From Bacteroidales bacterium UBA1715 (GTDB taxonomy: Bacteria; Bacteroidota; Bacteroidia; Bacteroidales; UBA1715): a stretch of DNA of 64,000 nt. Positions 54,911 to 62,941 of the stretch are shown here, one piece after another (position 1 is the stretch's first letter; each line of letters begins with the position of its first letter). A model generated the notes under the pieces. The model searched no databases, had not been told where the DNA came from, and was given only the letters and a program-made list of their open reading frames with translations. Where the stretch lies: contig DCIX01000037.1 in NCBI GenBank assembly GCA_002317135.1, positions 4,971 to 68,970 on the forward strand, written 5' to 3'. The position numbers and the translations under genes were made by a program.

Positions 54911-55309
54911 ATGAGCGAAGAAAAGACAAGGTATTCCGACGAGGAACTTGCTGAATTCAAGCAAATCATCCTAGAAAAGCTTGAAAAAGCAACAAGAGAT
55001 TACGAACAATTGAAGAAATCACTTCAATCGTTAGACGGAAACGACATTCAAGACACATCGCCTACATTCAAAATGATAGACGAAGGTGCATCTATTCTTA
55101 CAAAAGAAGAAAGTGGCAAATTGGCAGAACGCCAAGAGAAGTTCATCCAACACTTAAAAGATGCCTTGGTTCGTATCGAAAACAAGACATACGGAATTTG
55201 TCGTGAGACAGGAAAACTTATCTCTAAAGAACGTCTTCGTGCTGTTCCTCACGCAACTTTGAGCATAGATGCGAAGAAAGTAGAAAAGAAGAAAAAGCCT
55301 CTTATCTAA
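54911..55309 (+). CDS. DksA/TraR-family protein with degenerate zinc finger
   Basis: 132 residues. The N-terminal coiled coil (about 8-75) matches the DksA hairpin that enters the RNA polymerase secondary channel. The C-terminal segment YGICRETGKLISKERLRAVPHA split over 96-116 is the family's finger region, but only one Cys remains of the four. Loss of zinc ligands is known in Bacteroidetes members. It probably tunes transcription initiation. Its stop codon directly abuts the lspA ATG. Confidence 0.88.
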   Translation: MSEEKTRYSDEELAEFKQIILEKLEKATRDYEQLKKSLQSLDGNDIQDTSPTFKMIDEGASILTKEESGKLAERQEKFIQHLKDALVRIENKTYGICRETGKLISKERLRAVPHATLSIDAKKVEKKKKPLI

Positions 55310-55915
55310 ATGAAAAAAAGTTATTGGGCTATACTAATGGTTTTACTAATCTTGGTTGTTGATCAAATAACCAAGATTTTAGTAAAGACCAATATGCATT
55401 TGGACGAAATGATTCCTGTCATTAGTGACAAGATTTTCATTTATTTCGTTGAAAATCCTGGATTTGCCTTTGGTATGACTTTAGGCGGAACTCTAGGAAA
55501 AATTGCCCTTACCTTATTTAGATTAGTTGCTTCTGTATTCATAGGAATTTACATTCATCGACTCATAAAACGAGATGCACCATTAGATGTAATTCTTGGA
55601 ATGAGTGCCATACTTGCTGGAGCAGCTGGAAACATTATAGACTGCACACTCTATGGTCTTATTTTTAACGAGAGCACATACGGGACCGTTGCAGAATTCA
55701 TGTCCGCTGATGGCGGTTATGCCCCATTCCTACAAGGACGCGTGGTCGATATGATTTATTGTCCTATTCTACGAGGAACATTCCCCGAATGGTTTCCAAT
55801 ATGGTCAGGAGAACCATTCACATTCTTCAAACCTATCTTTAACATTGCAGATTCGGCAATAACTGTTGGAGTCTTTTATTTACTTATTTTCCAACATAAG
55901 TTTTTCAAAGATTAA
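55310..55915 (+). CDS. lspA: Lipoprotein signal peptidase (signal peptidase II)
   Basis: 201 residues with four transmembrane helices. The catalytic Asp pair is in GNIIDCTLYG (about 105-114) and FNIADSAITVGVF (about 178-190), with the N-terminal DQITKILVK motif (about 17-25). It cleaves the signal peptide of prolipoproteins before the lipidated Cys; several such lipoproteins are encoded in this window. The loop between helices three and four is longer than in Proteobacteria, as is common in Bacteroidetes. Confidence 0.95.
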   Translation: MKKSYWAILMVLLILVVDQITKILVKTNMHLDEMIPVISDKIFIYFVENPGFAFGMTLGGTLGKIALTLFRLVASVFIGIYIHRLIKRDAPLDVILGMSAILAGAAGNIIDCTLYGLIFNESTYGTVAEFMSADGGYAPFLQGRVVDMIYCPILRGTFPEWFPIWSGEPFTFFKPIFNIADSAITVGVFYLLIFQHKFFKD

Positions 55916-55961
55916 CATATACAAGTTGTCTATAACAACTCCTAAGTATAAGGTTTATTTT

Positions 55962-56258
55962 ATGTCAAATATAATCTCACGGATATTATCATTTTTTAGG
56001 AATGAGAAAAAAGATATTGATTTGTCTATTGCCGTTTATACAACCAAACATGTGATAAGAGAAAACTCCGTAATCTTGCATGTTTACCATGATATGGATG
56101 GTGATTGGCAATTTCTCGGTTCTGAAGAAGATGCGGCTATTGTTTCTTTAGGGCAAATACTACATATCGATAATTCATTGAACGAAATTTTAGATCTAAA
56201 AGAAGGAACTTCTGCACATCGTAGATCTAAAGATGAAAAATGGATTATGATGAAATAA
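55962..56258 (+). CDS. Small DUF2185/Imm33-like protein
   Basis: 98 residues from ATG 55962 (upstream in-frame sequence runs into lspA). The central part HVYHDMDGDWQFLGSEED and VSLGQILHIDNSLNEILDL resembles the DUF2185 (Imm33-like) domain found in short cytosolic proteins and some immunity proteins. No toxin gene is adjacent, so an immunity role is not supported. It follows lspA by 46 bases. Family assignment is from recall of the motif and is moderate. Confidence 0.6.
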   Translation: MSNIISRILSFFRNEKKDIDLSIAVYTTKHVIRENSVILHVYHDMDGDWQFLGSEEDAAIVSLGQILHIDNSLNEILDLKEGTSAHRRSKDEKWIMMK

Positions 56259-56348
56259 TTAGAGAATTTTCTTTCGTATACGTATACAAAAAAGTTAAGA
56301 AATTCTATATGTTATCTACTGCAAAAGACAATAAAAAAAATAAAATAA

Positions 56349-56384
56349 AAACGGCGAAACCAATTTGATTTCGCCGTTTCTTTT
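56349..56384. terminator. Bidirectional intrinsic terminator
   Basis: AAACGGCGAAA and TTTCGCCGTTT arms with flanking A and T runs, between the convergent 98-residue gene and dnaJ. The arms and the TTGATTTCGCCG side match the terminator at 28355. Confidence 0.85.
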
Positions 56385-56398
56385 TCATACCATATTTT

Positions 56399-57538
56399 TT
56401 AGAAAAAGTTCTTCATTCTATCGAAGAATCCGTTTTGTGATTTTGGTTGAAACGTTTCGGAACTTTGCAATTTTTCAAGAACCTTACGTTCGTCTTTTGA
56501 AACATTCTTAGGCACAAATACATTCACATGAACCAACAAGTCACCACGACCATATCCATTTACATCGGGAATACCTTTTCCACTTAGACGCAAGATTTTT
56601 CCAGGTTGTGTACCTTCTTCTATCTTGATTCTTAATTTTCCGCCAACTGCAGGTATTTCAACTGTAGTACCTAAAACAGCATCAGGGAAACTGATATTTA
56701 AGTCATAGATTAGATCATTGCCGTCACGTTCAAAGTCAGATTGTTTTTCTTCTTCAATTAGAACAAGCAAATCACCATTTACACCGCCACGACGAGGAGC
56801 ATTACCCTTTCCTTGTACAGTCAACTGCATACCTTCACCAACACCGGCTGGAATATGAATTGTTACCGTATCTTCTGCAGTTATAACGCCTTCGCCGCTA
56901 CAAGCAGAACATTTCTTTGTAATAGTTTTACCTTCACCATTACAAGTAGGACATTCCATTTGTTGCTGCATACGACCAAACATTGAATTTACGACACGAT
57001 ATGTCACGCCCGAACCATTACAAGCAGTACAATTTGTAACATCGTTTGGAGAAGCAGCACCAGAACCATTACAAGAAGAACAAGTAACTTTCTTCTTTAT
57101 TTTGATTGTTTTATCGCATCCATTAACGATTTCCTCCAATGTCAATTTTACTTTCACCCGAAGATTTGCACCTTTACGAACAGCCTGACGACGACCACCG
57201 CCACCAAAACCTCCGCCAAAGCCACCAAAACCCATATCACCGAATATATCACCAAAATGGCTGAATATGTCATTCAAATCAGAGAAACCGGCTCCACCGC
57301 CCGAAGCTCCACCAACACCTTGGAAACCAAATCGGTCATACTTTTGACGTTTTTGCTCGTTACTTAAAACATCGTAGGCCTCCGCTGCTTCCTTAAACTT
57401 CTCTTCCGCCTCCTTATCACCAGGATTTTTATCAGGGTGATATTTTATCGCAAGTTTACGATAAGCCTTTTTTATTTCATCCGCAGTTGCATTTTTTGCA
57501 ACCCCTAGCACTTCATAATAATCTCTTTTTTCTGCCAT
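56399..57538 (-). CDS. dnaJ: Chaperone DnaJ
   Basis: 379 residues: J domain (1-70) with YHPDKN at the HPD loop, a Gly/Phe-rich linker (about 75-115, GFGGFGGGFGGG), four CxxCxGxG zinc repeats (CSSCNGSG, CTACNGSG, CPTCNGEG, CSACSGEG, about 155-230) and a C-terminal substrate-binding domain. It delivers unfolded clients to DnaK and stimulates its ATPase. The grpE gene is 11 bases upstream on the same strand; dnaK is not in the window. Confidence 0.98.
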   Translation of the reverse strand: MAEKRDYYEVLGVAKNATADEIKKAYRKLAIKYHPDKNPGDKEAEEKFKEAAEAYDVLSNEQKRQKYDRFGFQGVGGASGGGAGFSDLNDIFSHFGDIFGDMGFGGFGGGFGGGGRRQAVRKGANLRVKVKLTLEEIVNGCDKTIKIKKKVTCSSCNGSGAASPNDVTNCTACNGSGVTYRVVNSMFGRMQQQMECPTCNGEGKTITKKCSACSGEGVITAEDTVTIHIPAGVGEGMQLTVQGKGNAPRRGGVNGDLLVLIEEEKQSDFERDGNDLIYDLNISFPDAVLGTTVEIPAVGGKLRIKIEEGTQPGKILRLSGKGIPDVNGYGRGDLLVHVNVFVPKNVSKDERKVLEKLQSSETFQPKSQNGFFDRMKNFF

Positions 57539-57549
57539 GGTATTACAAA

Positions 57550-58134
57550 TTATTCACCAACAACAACTTGTGCAAAACGCATTACATTGCCATTTAGCGT
57601 ATATCCTTTCTTGGTTACATCTATAATCTTCCCTTTCATATCTTCGGAAGGTGCAGGGAACTTAGCAATAGCCTCATGTTTATCAACATCAAATATTTCA
57701 CCTTTTGCCGTAATTTCAGCTACACCTTGTTGAGTTAGAAAAGATTGGAATTTCTTCATAATCAAATCAATACCTTCACGCAAACTTTGAACATCTTCCG
57801 TTTTTGCCATATTTTCCATTGCCAAATCCAAATCATCTACAACCGGAAGCAAATCCTTTAATATCTTTTGATTAGCAGACATGATTAAATCAGCTTTTTC
57901 TTTAAGAGTACGGCGACGATAGTTGTCATATTCTGCTTGAAGACGAAGATGTTTGTCCTTCAACACTTCAATGTCATTTTTCAAAACTGACAATTCGTCA
58001 ACCTCTTCCGCTGGTTCAGAAGAAGCATTTTGTTCAACATTTTCGTCTGTATCTGTTACTGCTTCATTCGCAGTATCTTGATTTTCAATAGATTCATCTA
58101 CTTTTTCCTCTTGATTTTCTTGTTCTTTTGCCAT
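57550..58134 (-). CDS. grpE: Nucleotide exchange factor GrpE
   Basis: 194 residues. An acidic disordered N-terminus (about 1-45) is followed by a long coiled coil (about 45-110, LRLQAEYDNYRRRTLKEK) and the C-terminal beta domain with DVDKHEAIAKFP and GYTLNGNVMRFAQVVV. It releases ADP from DnaK. First gene of the grpE-dnaJ operon. An inverted repeat 58-84 bases upstream may be a heat-shock control site. Confidence 0.97.
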   Translation of the reverse strand: MAKEQENQEEKVDESIENQDTANEAVTDTDENVEQNASSEPAEEVDELSVLKNDIEVLKDKHLRLQAEYDNYRRRTLKEKADLIMSANQKILKDLLPVVDDLDLAMENMAKTEDVQSLREGIDLIMKKFQSFLTQQGVAEITAKGEIFDVDKHEAIAKFPAPSEDMKGKIIDVTKKGYTLNGNVMRFAQVVVGE

Positions 58135-58191
58135 ATCATCATAAATTTATCATTCTCAAGTCAAACATTTTGCCATGATTAAAACATTGTC

Positions 58192-58217
58192 AAACTGACA
58201 CAGAATAATGGCAGTTT
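58192..58217. promoter_or_regulatory. Inverted repeat between grpE and the RNase H gene
   Basis: AAACTGACA and TGGCAGTTT are inverted with one mismatch around an 8-base spacer. This is not CIRCE (TTAGCACTC type). Its place before a chaperone operon suggests a stress-regulator or alternative sigma factor site. Confidence 0.4.
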
Positions 58218-58292
58218 TTGCTAATTTGTCATATTTCATTATAAGTAGAAAAATAAGTTTCTGTTCCATCTTTACAAACAAATCCGAATTTG

Positions 58293-58300
58293 TATATTTG
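58293..58300 (+). promoter_or_regulatory. -7 promoter box (TATATTTG) of the RNase H gene
   Basis: Matches TAnnTTTG 10 bases before the ATG at 58311, implying a very short leader. Confidence 0.55.
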
Positions 58301-58310
58301 TATTATAATC

Positions 58311-58952
58311 ATGGCGAACAATAAGAAGAAATATTATGTTGTTTGGAAAGGCCGAGACACAGGCGTTTTCTATAGTTGGGACGAATGCAAGGCCCAAGTA
58401 GACAAATACCAAGGAGCACTCTATAAATCCTACGAGAACGAGGACGAAGCCTTTGAAGCACTCAAGAAAGGAGCATCTCCCCGATTTGTATCTAATGTAG
58501 CCAAGAAAGTACAAGCAAAACAAGCGGCAAAAATACCTTCATCACAAATAATACAACAAGCATTGGCCGTTGATGCCGCATGTAGTGGTAATCCAGGAGA
58601 TATGGAATATCGAGGCGTATATGTACAAACAGGTCAGGAGATATTTAGAATGGGACCATTTCCAGAAGGAACCAACAACATAGGAGAATTTTTAGCAATA
58701 GTACATGGTTTGTCGCTTTTAAAGCAAAAAGGATTGAATATACCGCTCTATTCCGATTCTAAAATAGCGATGGGCTGGATTGCACAAAAGAAGTGCAAGA
58801 CAAAGCTTGAAGTTACAGAGAAAAACAAACCGTTATTCAACTTAATACAAAGAGCAGAAAATTGGTTGGCAAACAACAGTTACACCACACCTATCTATAA
58901 ATGGGAGACAAAATCTTGGGGAGAAATACCTGCAGATTTTGGAAGAAAGTGA
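58311..58952 (+). CDS. Ribonuclease H with N-terminal viroplasmin-like domain
   Basis: 213 residues from ATG 58311. Residues about 4-48 form a caulimovirus-VI/viroplasmin-like RNA/DNA-hybrid binding domain (YYVVWKGRDTGVFYSWDECKAQV broken over 7-29). Residues about 75-205 form the RNase H fold: catalytic Asp in AVDAACSGNPG, Glu in NNIGEFLAIVHGL, Asp in YSDSKIAMGWI. It degrades RNA in RNA:DNA hybrids. Some databases call this RNase HI family protein; the fusion is the standard form in Bacteroidetes. Confidence 0.92.
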   Translation: MANNKKKYYVVWKGRDTGVFYSWDECKAQVDKYQGALYKSYENEDEAFEALKKGASPRFVSNVAKKVQAKQAAKIPSSQIIQQALAVDAACSGNPGDMEYRGVYVQTGQEIFRMGPFPEGTNNIGEFLAIVHGLSLLKQKGLNIPLYSDSKIAMGWIAQKKCKTKLEVTEKNKPLFNLIQRAENWLANNSYTTPIYKWETKSWGEIPADFGRK

Positions 58953-59088
58953 TTTGCATTGCAAGAAATGTGAAAATATAGATTTTTCGCAAAAAAATAT
59001 CAATTTCAATAATCTTTTAGTATTCAACAAGTTGATAGTATTCACAAAAATAAAAAGATAAAAAAAAATCACATTTTTCACTAAAACA

Positions 59089-59119
59089 TTTGCATGGTAA
59101 TAAAAAATTCGTACATTTG
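59089..59119 (+). promoter_or_regulatory. tRNA operon promoter
   Basis: TTTG at 59089-59092, a 19-base spacer and TACATTTG at 59112-59119: a near-ideal Bacteroidetes promoter 42 bases before the first tRNA. Confidence 0.82.
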
Positions 59120-59160
59120 CACTGCTTTTAAGAAAGCAACGTTCTTTTAAACAAAAGATT

Positions 59161-59234
59161 GCCTCTTTAGCTCAGTTGGCCAGAGCACGTGATTTGTAAT
59201 CTCGGGGTCGTTGGTTCGAATCCGACAAGAGGCT
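59161..59234 (+). tRNA. tRNA-Thr (anticodon TGT)
   Basis: Full cloverleaf: acceptor GCCTCTT with AAGAGGC, D-arm TAGCTCAGTTGGCCAGAGCA, anticodon loop GATTTGTAATC with TGT, T-arm GTTGGTTCGAATCCGAC. No CCA is encoded. Confidence 0.96.
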
Positions 59235-59241
59235 CAATCTC

Positions 59242-59323
59242 GGGGATGTTGTCCAGCGGCAACGACAAGAGACTGTAAATCTCTCCTCTTTCGAGTTCGG
59301 TGGTTCGAGTCCACCCATCCCCA
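59242..59323 (+). tRNA. tRNA-Tyr (anticodon GTA)
   Basis: Acceptor GGGGATG with CATCCCC, anticodon loop ACTGTAAAT with GTA, a long variable arm as expected for bacterial tRNA-Tyr, and T-arm GGTGGTTCGAGTCCACC. Seven bases after tRNA-Thr. Confidence 0.96.
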
Positions 59324-59328
59324 CTCAA

Positions 59329-59401
59329 GCGGGAGTAGCTCAGTTGGTAGAGCATTAGCCTTCCAAGCTAAGGGTCGCGGGTTCGAGTCTCGTTTCCCGC
59401 T
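59329..59401 (+). tRNA. tRNA-Gly (anticodon TCC)
   Basis: Acceptor GCGGGAG with TTCCCGC, D-arm TAGCTCAGTTGGTAGAGCA, anticodon loop CCTTCCAAG with TCC, and T-arm GCGGGTTCGAGTCTCGT. Last of the tRNA operon and nearest to the integrase gene. Confidence 0.96.
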
Positions 59402-59413
59402 CACTGATAATCA

Positions 59414-59443
59414 AGCACTTACAACTGTAAGTGCTTTTTTTTT
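59414..59443 (+). terminator. tRNA operon terminator
   Basis: AGCACTTAC and GTAAGTGCT with a four-base loop, followed by T9. Confidence 0.9.
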
Positions 59444-59542
59444 GCCTTTTTTAGAAAATACCCCAATTTTATGTATACCTTTGTAAATGAACAAGTTAGG
59501 AAAATTTATGTAAAATAACGTAAATAGGTGTAAACCGAAAAA

Positions 59543-59564
59543 ACTTGCGAAAAACTTGCGAAAA
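59543..59564 (+). repeat. Tandem 11-bp direct repeat between tRNA-Gly and the integrase
   Basis: Two adjacent copies of ACTTGCGAAAA lie 27 bases before the integrase ATG. The position suits autoregulation or recombinase arm binding; no other evidence. Confidence 0.5.
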
Positions 59565-59590
59565 ATTTTAACATAAAAAGGGATAAAACT

Positions 59591-60784
59591 ATGGCAACAA
59601 TCAATTTGGTATTAGATTCTCGATACAGAAACAAGGACAACAAATGCCCTTTAATTTTTAGAATGGTGCATAACACAAAACCAACATCATTTTCATCGGG
59701 AGTTTTTATTAAGGAGGAGGACTATAACGCACAAGACGAGAAACGTCCGATTCGTCTTTCAAATCCAAATGCAAAATCATTAAATGCAGAATTGTATTCC
59801 CTATTGACAGAATACCGTGCTCGCTTAAATGCACTGAAAGGACGTTCCGCTAAATTATCTGCTGTGGAATTGAAAAAAATGATGTTGAGTGAAGAAATCA
59901 ACAATTTGTCTGATGTTAGTTTTACATCGTATGCAAAGAAACACGCAGAAAAATATCAAGGTGCAACTCGACGTGTTTATGAATACACACTTCGTTTGGT
60001 TGACGAATTTTTTGGCGGTAAAACGGTTCTGTTTGAAGACATAACAGCAGGCGTACTTCACTCAATGGATGATAAATGGAGTAAGACAATGGGGGTGTCG
60101 GCTCGTGGAATTAATTTTCGTAACATACGTACCATTTTTAACCGTGCCATTGATGATGAACTAACAGATTGTTATCCATTCCGCAAGTTCAAAATAAAAG
60201 TTGTACACAAAGAAAAGGAGTATTTGCCATTAGAGTATATGCAAAAATTACAAGATTTGAAGTTTACGAAGCAAGAAAAACTTCGAGAATTGGCTCGTGA
60301 TATGTTTCTACTTTCGTTTTATCTCTGCGGAGTTAATGTAAACGATATTTTTTCGTGGAAAAAAGAGGTGTTAAAAAAAGACCGTCTTGTTTTTGTTCGC
60401 AAAAAGATTGCTCACCACGAACCCGACCCTATAAAACTAAAACTTCAACCCGAAGCAAAAGCAATTATTGATAAATATGAAGGGGTGAATTATATTGTAA
60501 ATCTTGCCGAAACATATAAAACAGACTATGAAACATTTAATGGCTATCTGAAACATCGAATAAAAGAAATAGGGAAACGAATTGGCTACCCTGAACTTTC
60601 TATGTATTACGCCCGATATTCGTGGGCAACGTATGCCGACCAACTTGGCGTTGATGAAAAGGTTATCTCCAAATCGTTGGGTCACACTGACCAAAGCGTG
60701 GCGGGACGACATTATATTTCATACGATTGGAAACGAACCGACGAAGCCAACCGAAAAGTTATAGACTACGTGCTTGCACAATAG
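59591..60784 (+). CDS. Tyrosine-type site-specific recombinase (phage integrase family)
   Basis: 397 residues. An Arm-DNA-binding-like N-terminus (about 1-95), a SAM-like core-binding domain (about 112-200) and a catalytic domain (about 215-395). Catalytic features: ARYSWAT (Arg), SLGH (His) and HYISYDW (Tyr nucleophile). The first catalytic Arg position reads FYLCGVNVNDI, the form found in a Bacteroidetes subgroup. It begins 190 bases after tRNA-Gly, the classic arrangement of an integrated island. The tRNA 3' end is not repeated elsewhere in the window, so the far boundary was not found. Confidence 0.92.
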   Translation: MATINLVLDSRYRNKDNKCPLIFRMVHNTKPTSFSSGVFIKEEDYNAQDEKRPIRLSNPNAKSLNAELYSLLTEYRARLNALKGRSAKLSAVELKKMMLSEEINNLSDVSFTSYAKKHAEKYQGATRRVYEYTLRLVDEFFGGKTVLFEDITAGVLHSMDDKWSKTMGVSARGINFRNIRTIFNRAIDDELTDCYPFRKFKIKVVHKEKEYLPLEYMQKLQDLKFTKQEKLRELARDMFLLSFYLCGVNVNDIFSWKKEVLKKDRLVFVRKKIAHHEPDPIKLKLQPEAKAIIDKYEGVNYIVNLAETYKTDYETFNGYLKHRIKEIGKRIGYPELSMYYARYSWATYADQLGVDEKVISKSLGHTDQSVAGRHYISYDWKRTDEANRKVIDYVLAQ

Positions 60785-60906
60785 TTTGATAGTGCCTTGA
60801 CCGTGACTTGATTGTGCGTTGACCAATTTAGACTGTGATTTGACCGTGAATCGACGGTGATTTGATTGTGATTTGACCGTGATTTGATTGTGATTTGACG
60901 TTTTGA
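60785..60906. repeat. Array of about eleven 11-bp degenerate direct repeats
   Basis: Begins on the base after the integrase stop codon. The unit is TTTGAYYGTGA with middle pair CC, TT or CG; one unit is 10 bases. The later units alternate TTTGATTGTGA and TTTGACCGTGA. An 11-bp period places every unit on nearly the same helix face, which suits a cooperative DNA-binding protein. It fills half of the 237-base gap before the convergent TIR-like gene; the rest shows only weaker TCGGTT and GGTC words. Confidence 0.8.
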
Positions 60907-61021
60907 GCCAAATCACCGTCAATTACTCGTCAGTTTTTTGTCGGTTCTCGGTCTAAATTTGTCGGTTCACCTCTAATTTGTTCAAAAAAATGGTCAAGGC
61001 ATAGTCAAAAGTATTTTGCCA

Positions 61022-62008
61022 TCATTCTTTGCACACTTTCCAATACCCACACCGAGGATGTCCAATTTGCTGCAGAACACCCAAATTCAACAATTTCTTT
61101 ACGGATTGTCTTACAAGTAAATATTTTGTTCCTATAGATTTTGCTATATCGCTACATTGGCTTTGTGGATTGTCCTTTAGATATTGTATGATAGCATTAT
61201 CTATCCATTCTAAAGAAATCTGTTTTGTTTTCTTATTGGCCTTCTTTATTTCAACTATTGCTAAACCTGCTTCTTGAAATTCTCTTTTTAATTCATCTCT
61301 CCATTTCCCTTTGTATTTTATGTAACCAATGCTTTTGTAATCATTTGGAAAATCAAATTTTCGATTATCCTTTGGCATTTTCAATAATACAGCAAGTTTT
61401 TCTCCTAATTGGGCAGAGAAATAACCTAATTCTAAAACGACATTTTCTCTTGCTCTATATTCAAGTTCAGCATTTGATTTTGCCTCTCGACCCTCATCAC
61501 AAGGTGTATATAGAACAACCGCAAAACCAACATCTTTTGCTTCCGTTCTTAACTTCTCTAATATGGTTTTATTCTTATTTGCACGTTCACTTAAAACAAT
61601 TGGCTCTAATCCTAACTCTTTTATATATTTCTTAACATTATCCCTCATTGATTTATCATGCCCGTGAACTAAAAATACCTTTTTACTTCCGTTTGGAATA
61701 GATTGTTTTTTAGGTGTAGATGCTTGCGGGTTTCGCATTTGATAAAATACTTCTGTACAAATAGATTGGAATTGGTCAAAACAATCGCTGATAATAAATA
61801 AATATTTGTCTGCCGTCCATTGTTTTATTTTTTTATAGTTTTCATCATTGTCTCCAAAATGTTTCAAAAAAAATTCTTGCGTTATGCTTTGCCATTCTGA
61901 ATACTTTTGCTTTTGTACACGAACAGACGCATTCATGTTTCTACAATAACGATATGCATTTGCTCGCTTTTCAATTTCCTCAATTTCCTCCAATATAGTT
62001 GTGTCCAT
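61022..62008 (-). CDS. TIR-like nucleotide-binding protein with C-terminal winged helix
   Basis: 328 residues. Residues 1-105 are helical with no recognised family. Residues about 109-252 are a TIR-like domain of the PF10137 (CAP12/Pycsar TIR) type: VFLVHGHD (111-118), LSERANKNKTILEKL (139-153), and RARENVVLELGYFSAQLG (185-202) with candidate catalytic Glu193. Residues about 264-326 form a winged-helix-like domain (IIQYLKDNP ... IAKSIGTKYLLVRQSVKKLLNLGVLQQIG). Related proteins deplete NAD in anti-phage defence. It is 21 bases downstream of the HEPN-like gene and likely co-transcribed. Confidence 0.82.
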   Translation of the reverse strand: MDTTILEEIEEIEKRANAYRYCRNMNASVRVQKQKYSEWQSITQEFFLKHFGDNDENYKKIKQWTADKYLFIISDCFDQFQSICTEVFYQMRNPQASTPKKQSIPNGSKKVFLVHGHDKSMRDNVKKYIKELGLEPIVLSERANKNKTILEKLRTEAKDVGFAVVLYTPCDEGREAKSNAELEYRARENVVLELGYFSAQLGEKLAVLLKMPKDNRKFDFPNDYKSIGYIKYKGKWRDELKREFQEAGLAIVEIKKANKKTKQISLEWIDNAIIQYLKDNPQSQCSDIAKSIGTKYLLVRQSVKKLLNLGVLQQIGHPRCGYWKVCKE

Positions 62009-62029
62009 ACTTGTGTTAATTATGTTCTA

Positions 62030-62941
62030 TTAGTGTTTATTTAAAAGTTCTTTAAGTGTTATTTTTTCGTCAGGCTCACATTCTATTTCTATACTTTCAT
62101 ATTCATCAAATAATTGACTTGCCAGCGTATAAGGAAATTTTCCGTTTCTATTGAAATTATCAATCATTTTAGTTACCTGGAAATTTGAAATTCCAAAATT
62201 TCTAAAAACAGACATATAAAAGTTTGTCTCGTAACATAAAGAACTTTGTTTGTTGGAATCATTAGAAAACAAATCATTAAAAGCGGTGTTTTCAAATGCT
62301 TTCCTGAAATTGTTTCTTTTCAAAATCTCTGTTTTGTGTTCATCCAAAAACTGAAGACTACCGTAATTTTTCCATCCATTTATTTGTCTTTCCATTGATT
62401 CTTCTATTTCATCTTCTTTTATATATTGGCTTTCTAATAAAGCAACATACACAGGTAATCCCAAAAAAGAAGAGTTGGTTTTTGTTCTCCATAAATTTCT
62501 TATCTCATTTGCATCTGGATTATATAATATACAAATATCATCCACATATGCTTGTATATAATTCCATAAAAAAGAATCTTCTTGATTTAACAAAAAATTT
62601 TTTGTAAATTGTATAGTTCTAACATTTTGAAGTAATTTATGAACTATTTCTATTTGCTTTATTTCCTTTAAGAATATTCCCACATCTTCTTCTGAACGTA
62701 TTGCATCGCATAAATGAGGAAATAGCAGTTCATCAGAACTATTTGGACGAGTATAATTAGGGTCATAAAATTTTCGATATTCATTTATAGACCGTTGCAA
62801 AGAACCTTCCATATTATAATAGATATAATTATCCATTATAAAAGTCCAAAATGCACTAACATTGGATAAAGTTATAGTGGTATCTTTCCCATGTGCACAA
62901 TCATTTCTCCTTCTTCGCCAATAATCAAAATCAGAGTGCAA
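62030..62941 (-). CDS. HEPN-like protein, C-terminal part (frameshifted)
   Basis: About 303 codons, open from 62941 where only a TTG is available as start, so it is most likely not an independent gene. The first residues DYWRRRRNDCAHGKD contain R-N-D-C-A-H (codons at 62891-62908), matching the Rx4-6H ribonuclease motif of HEPN domains. The remaining about 280 residues are helical with no family I recognise. In the other frame, the 129-residue product just upstream supplies what looks like the first half of the same HEPN domain. A -1 shift at the A8 run (62942-62949) would join them into about 410 residues. Confidence 0.7.
   Translation of the reverse strand: MHSDFDYWRRRRNDCAHGKDTTITLSNVSAFWTFIMDNYIYYNMEGSLQRSINEYRKFYDPNYTRPNSSDELLFPHLCDAIRSEEDVGIFLKEIKQIEIVHKLLQNVRTIQFTKNFLLNQEDSFLWNYIQAYVDDICILYNPDANEIRNLWRTKTNSSFLGLPVYVALLESQYIKEDEIEESMERQINGWKNYGSLQFLDEHKTEILKRNNFRKAFENTAFNDLFSNDSNKQSSLCYETNFYMSVFRNFGISNFQVTKMIDNFNRNGKFPYTLASQLFDEYESIEIECEPDEKITLKELLNKH

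Noticed and set aside
60785..60906. CRISPR array
   Set aside because: The 11-bp units are contiguous with no spacers and no cas genes are present.
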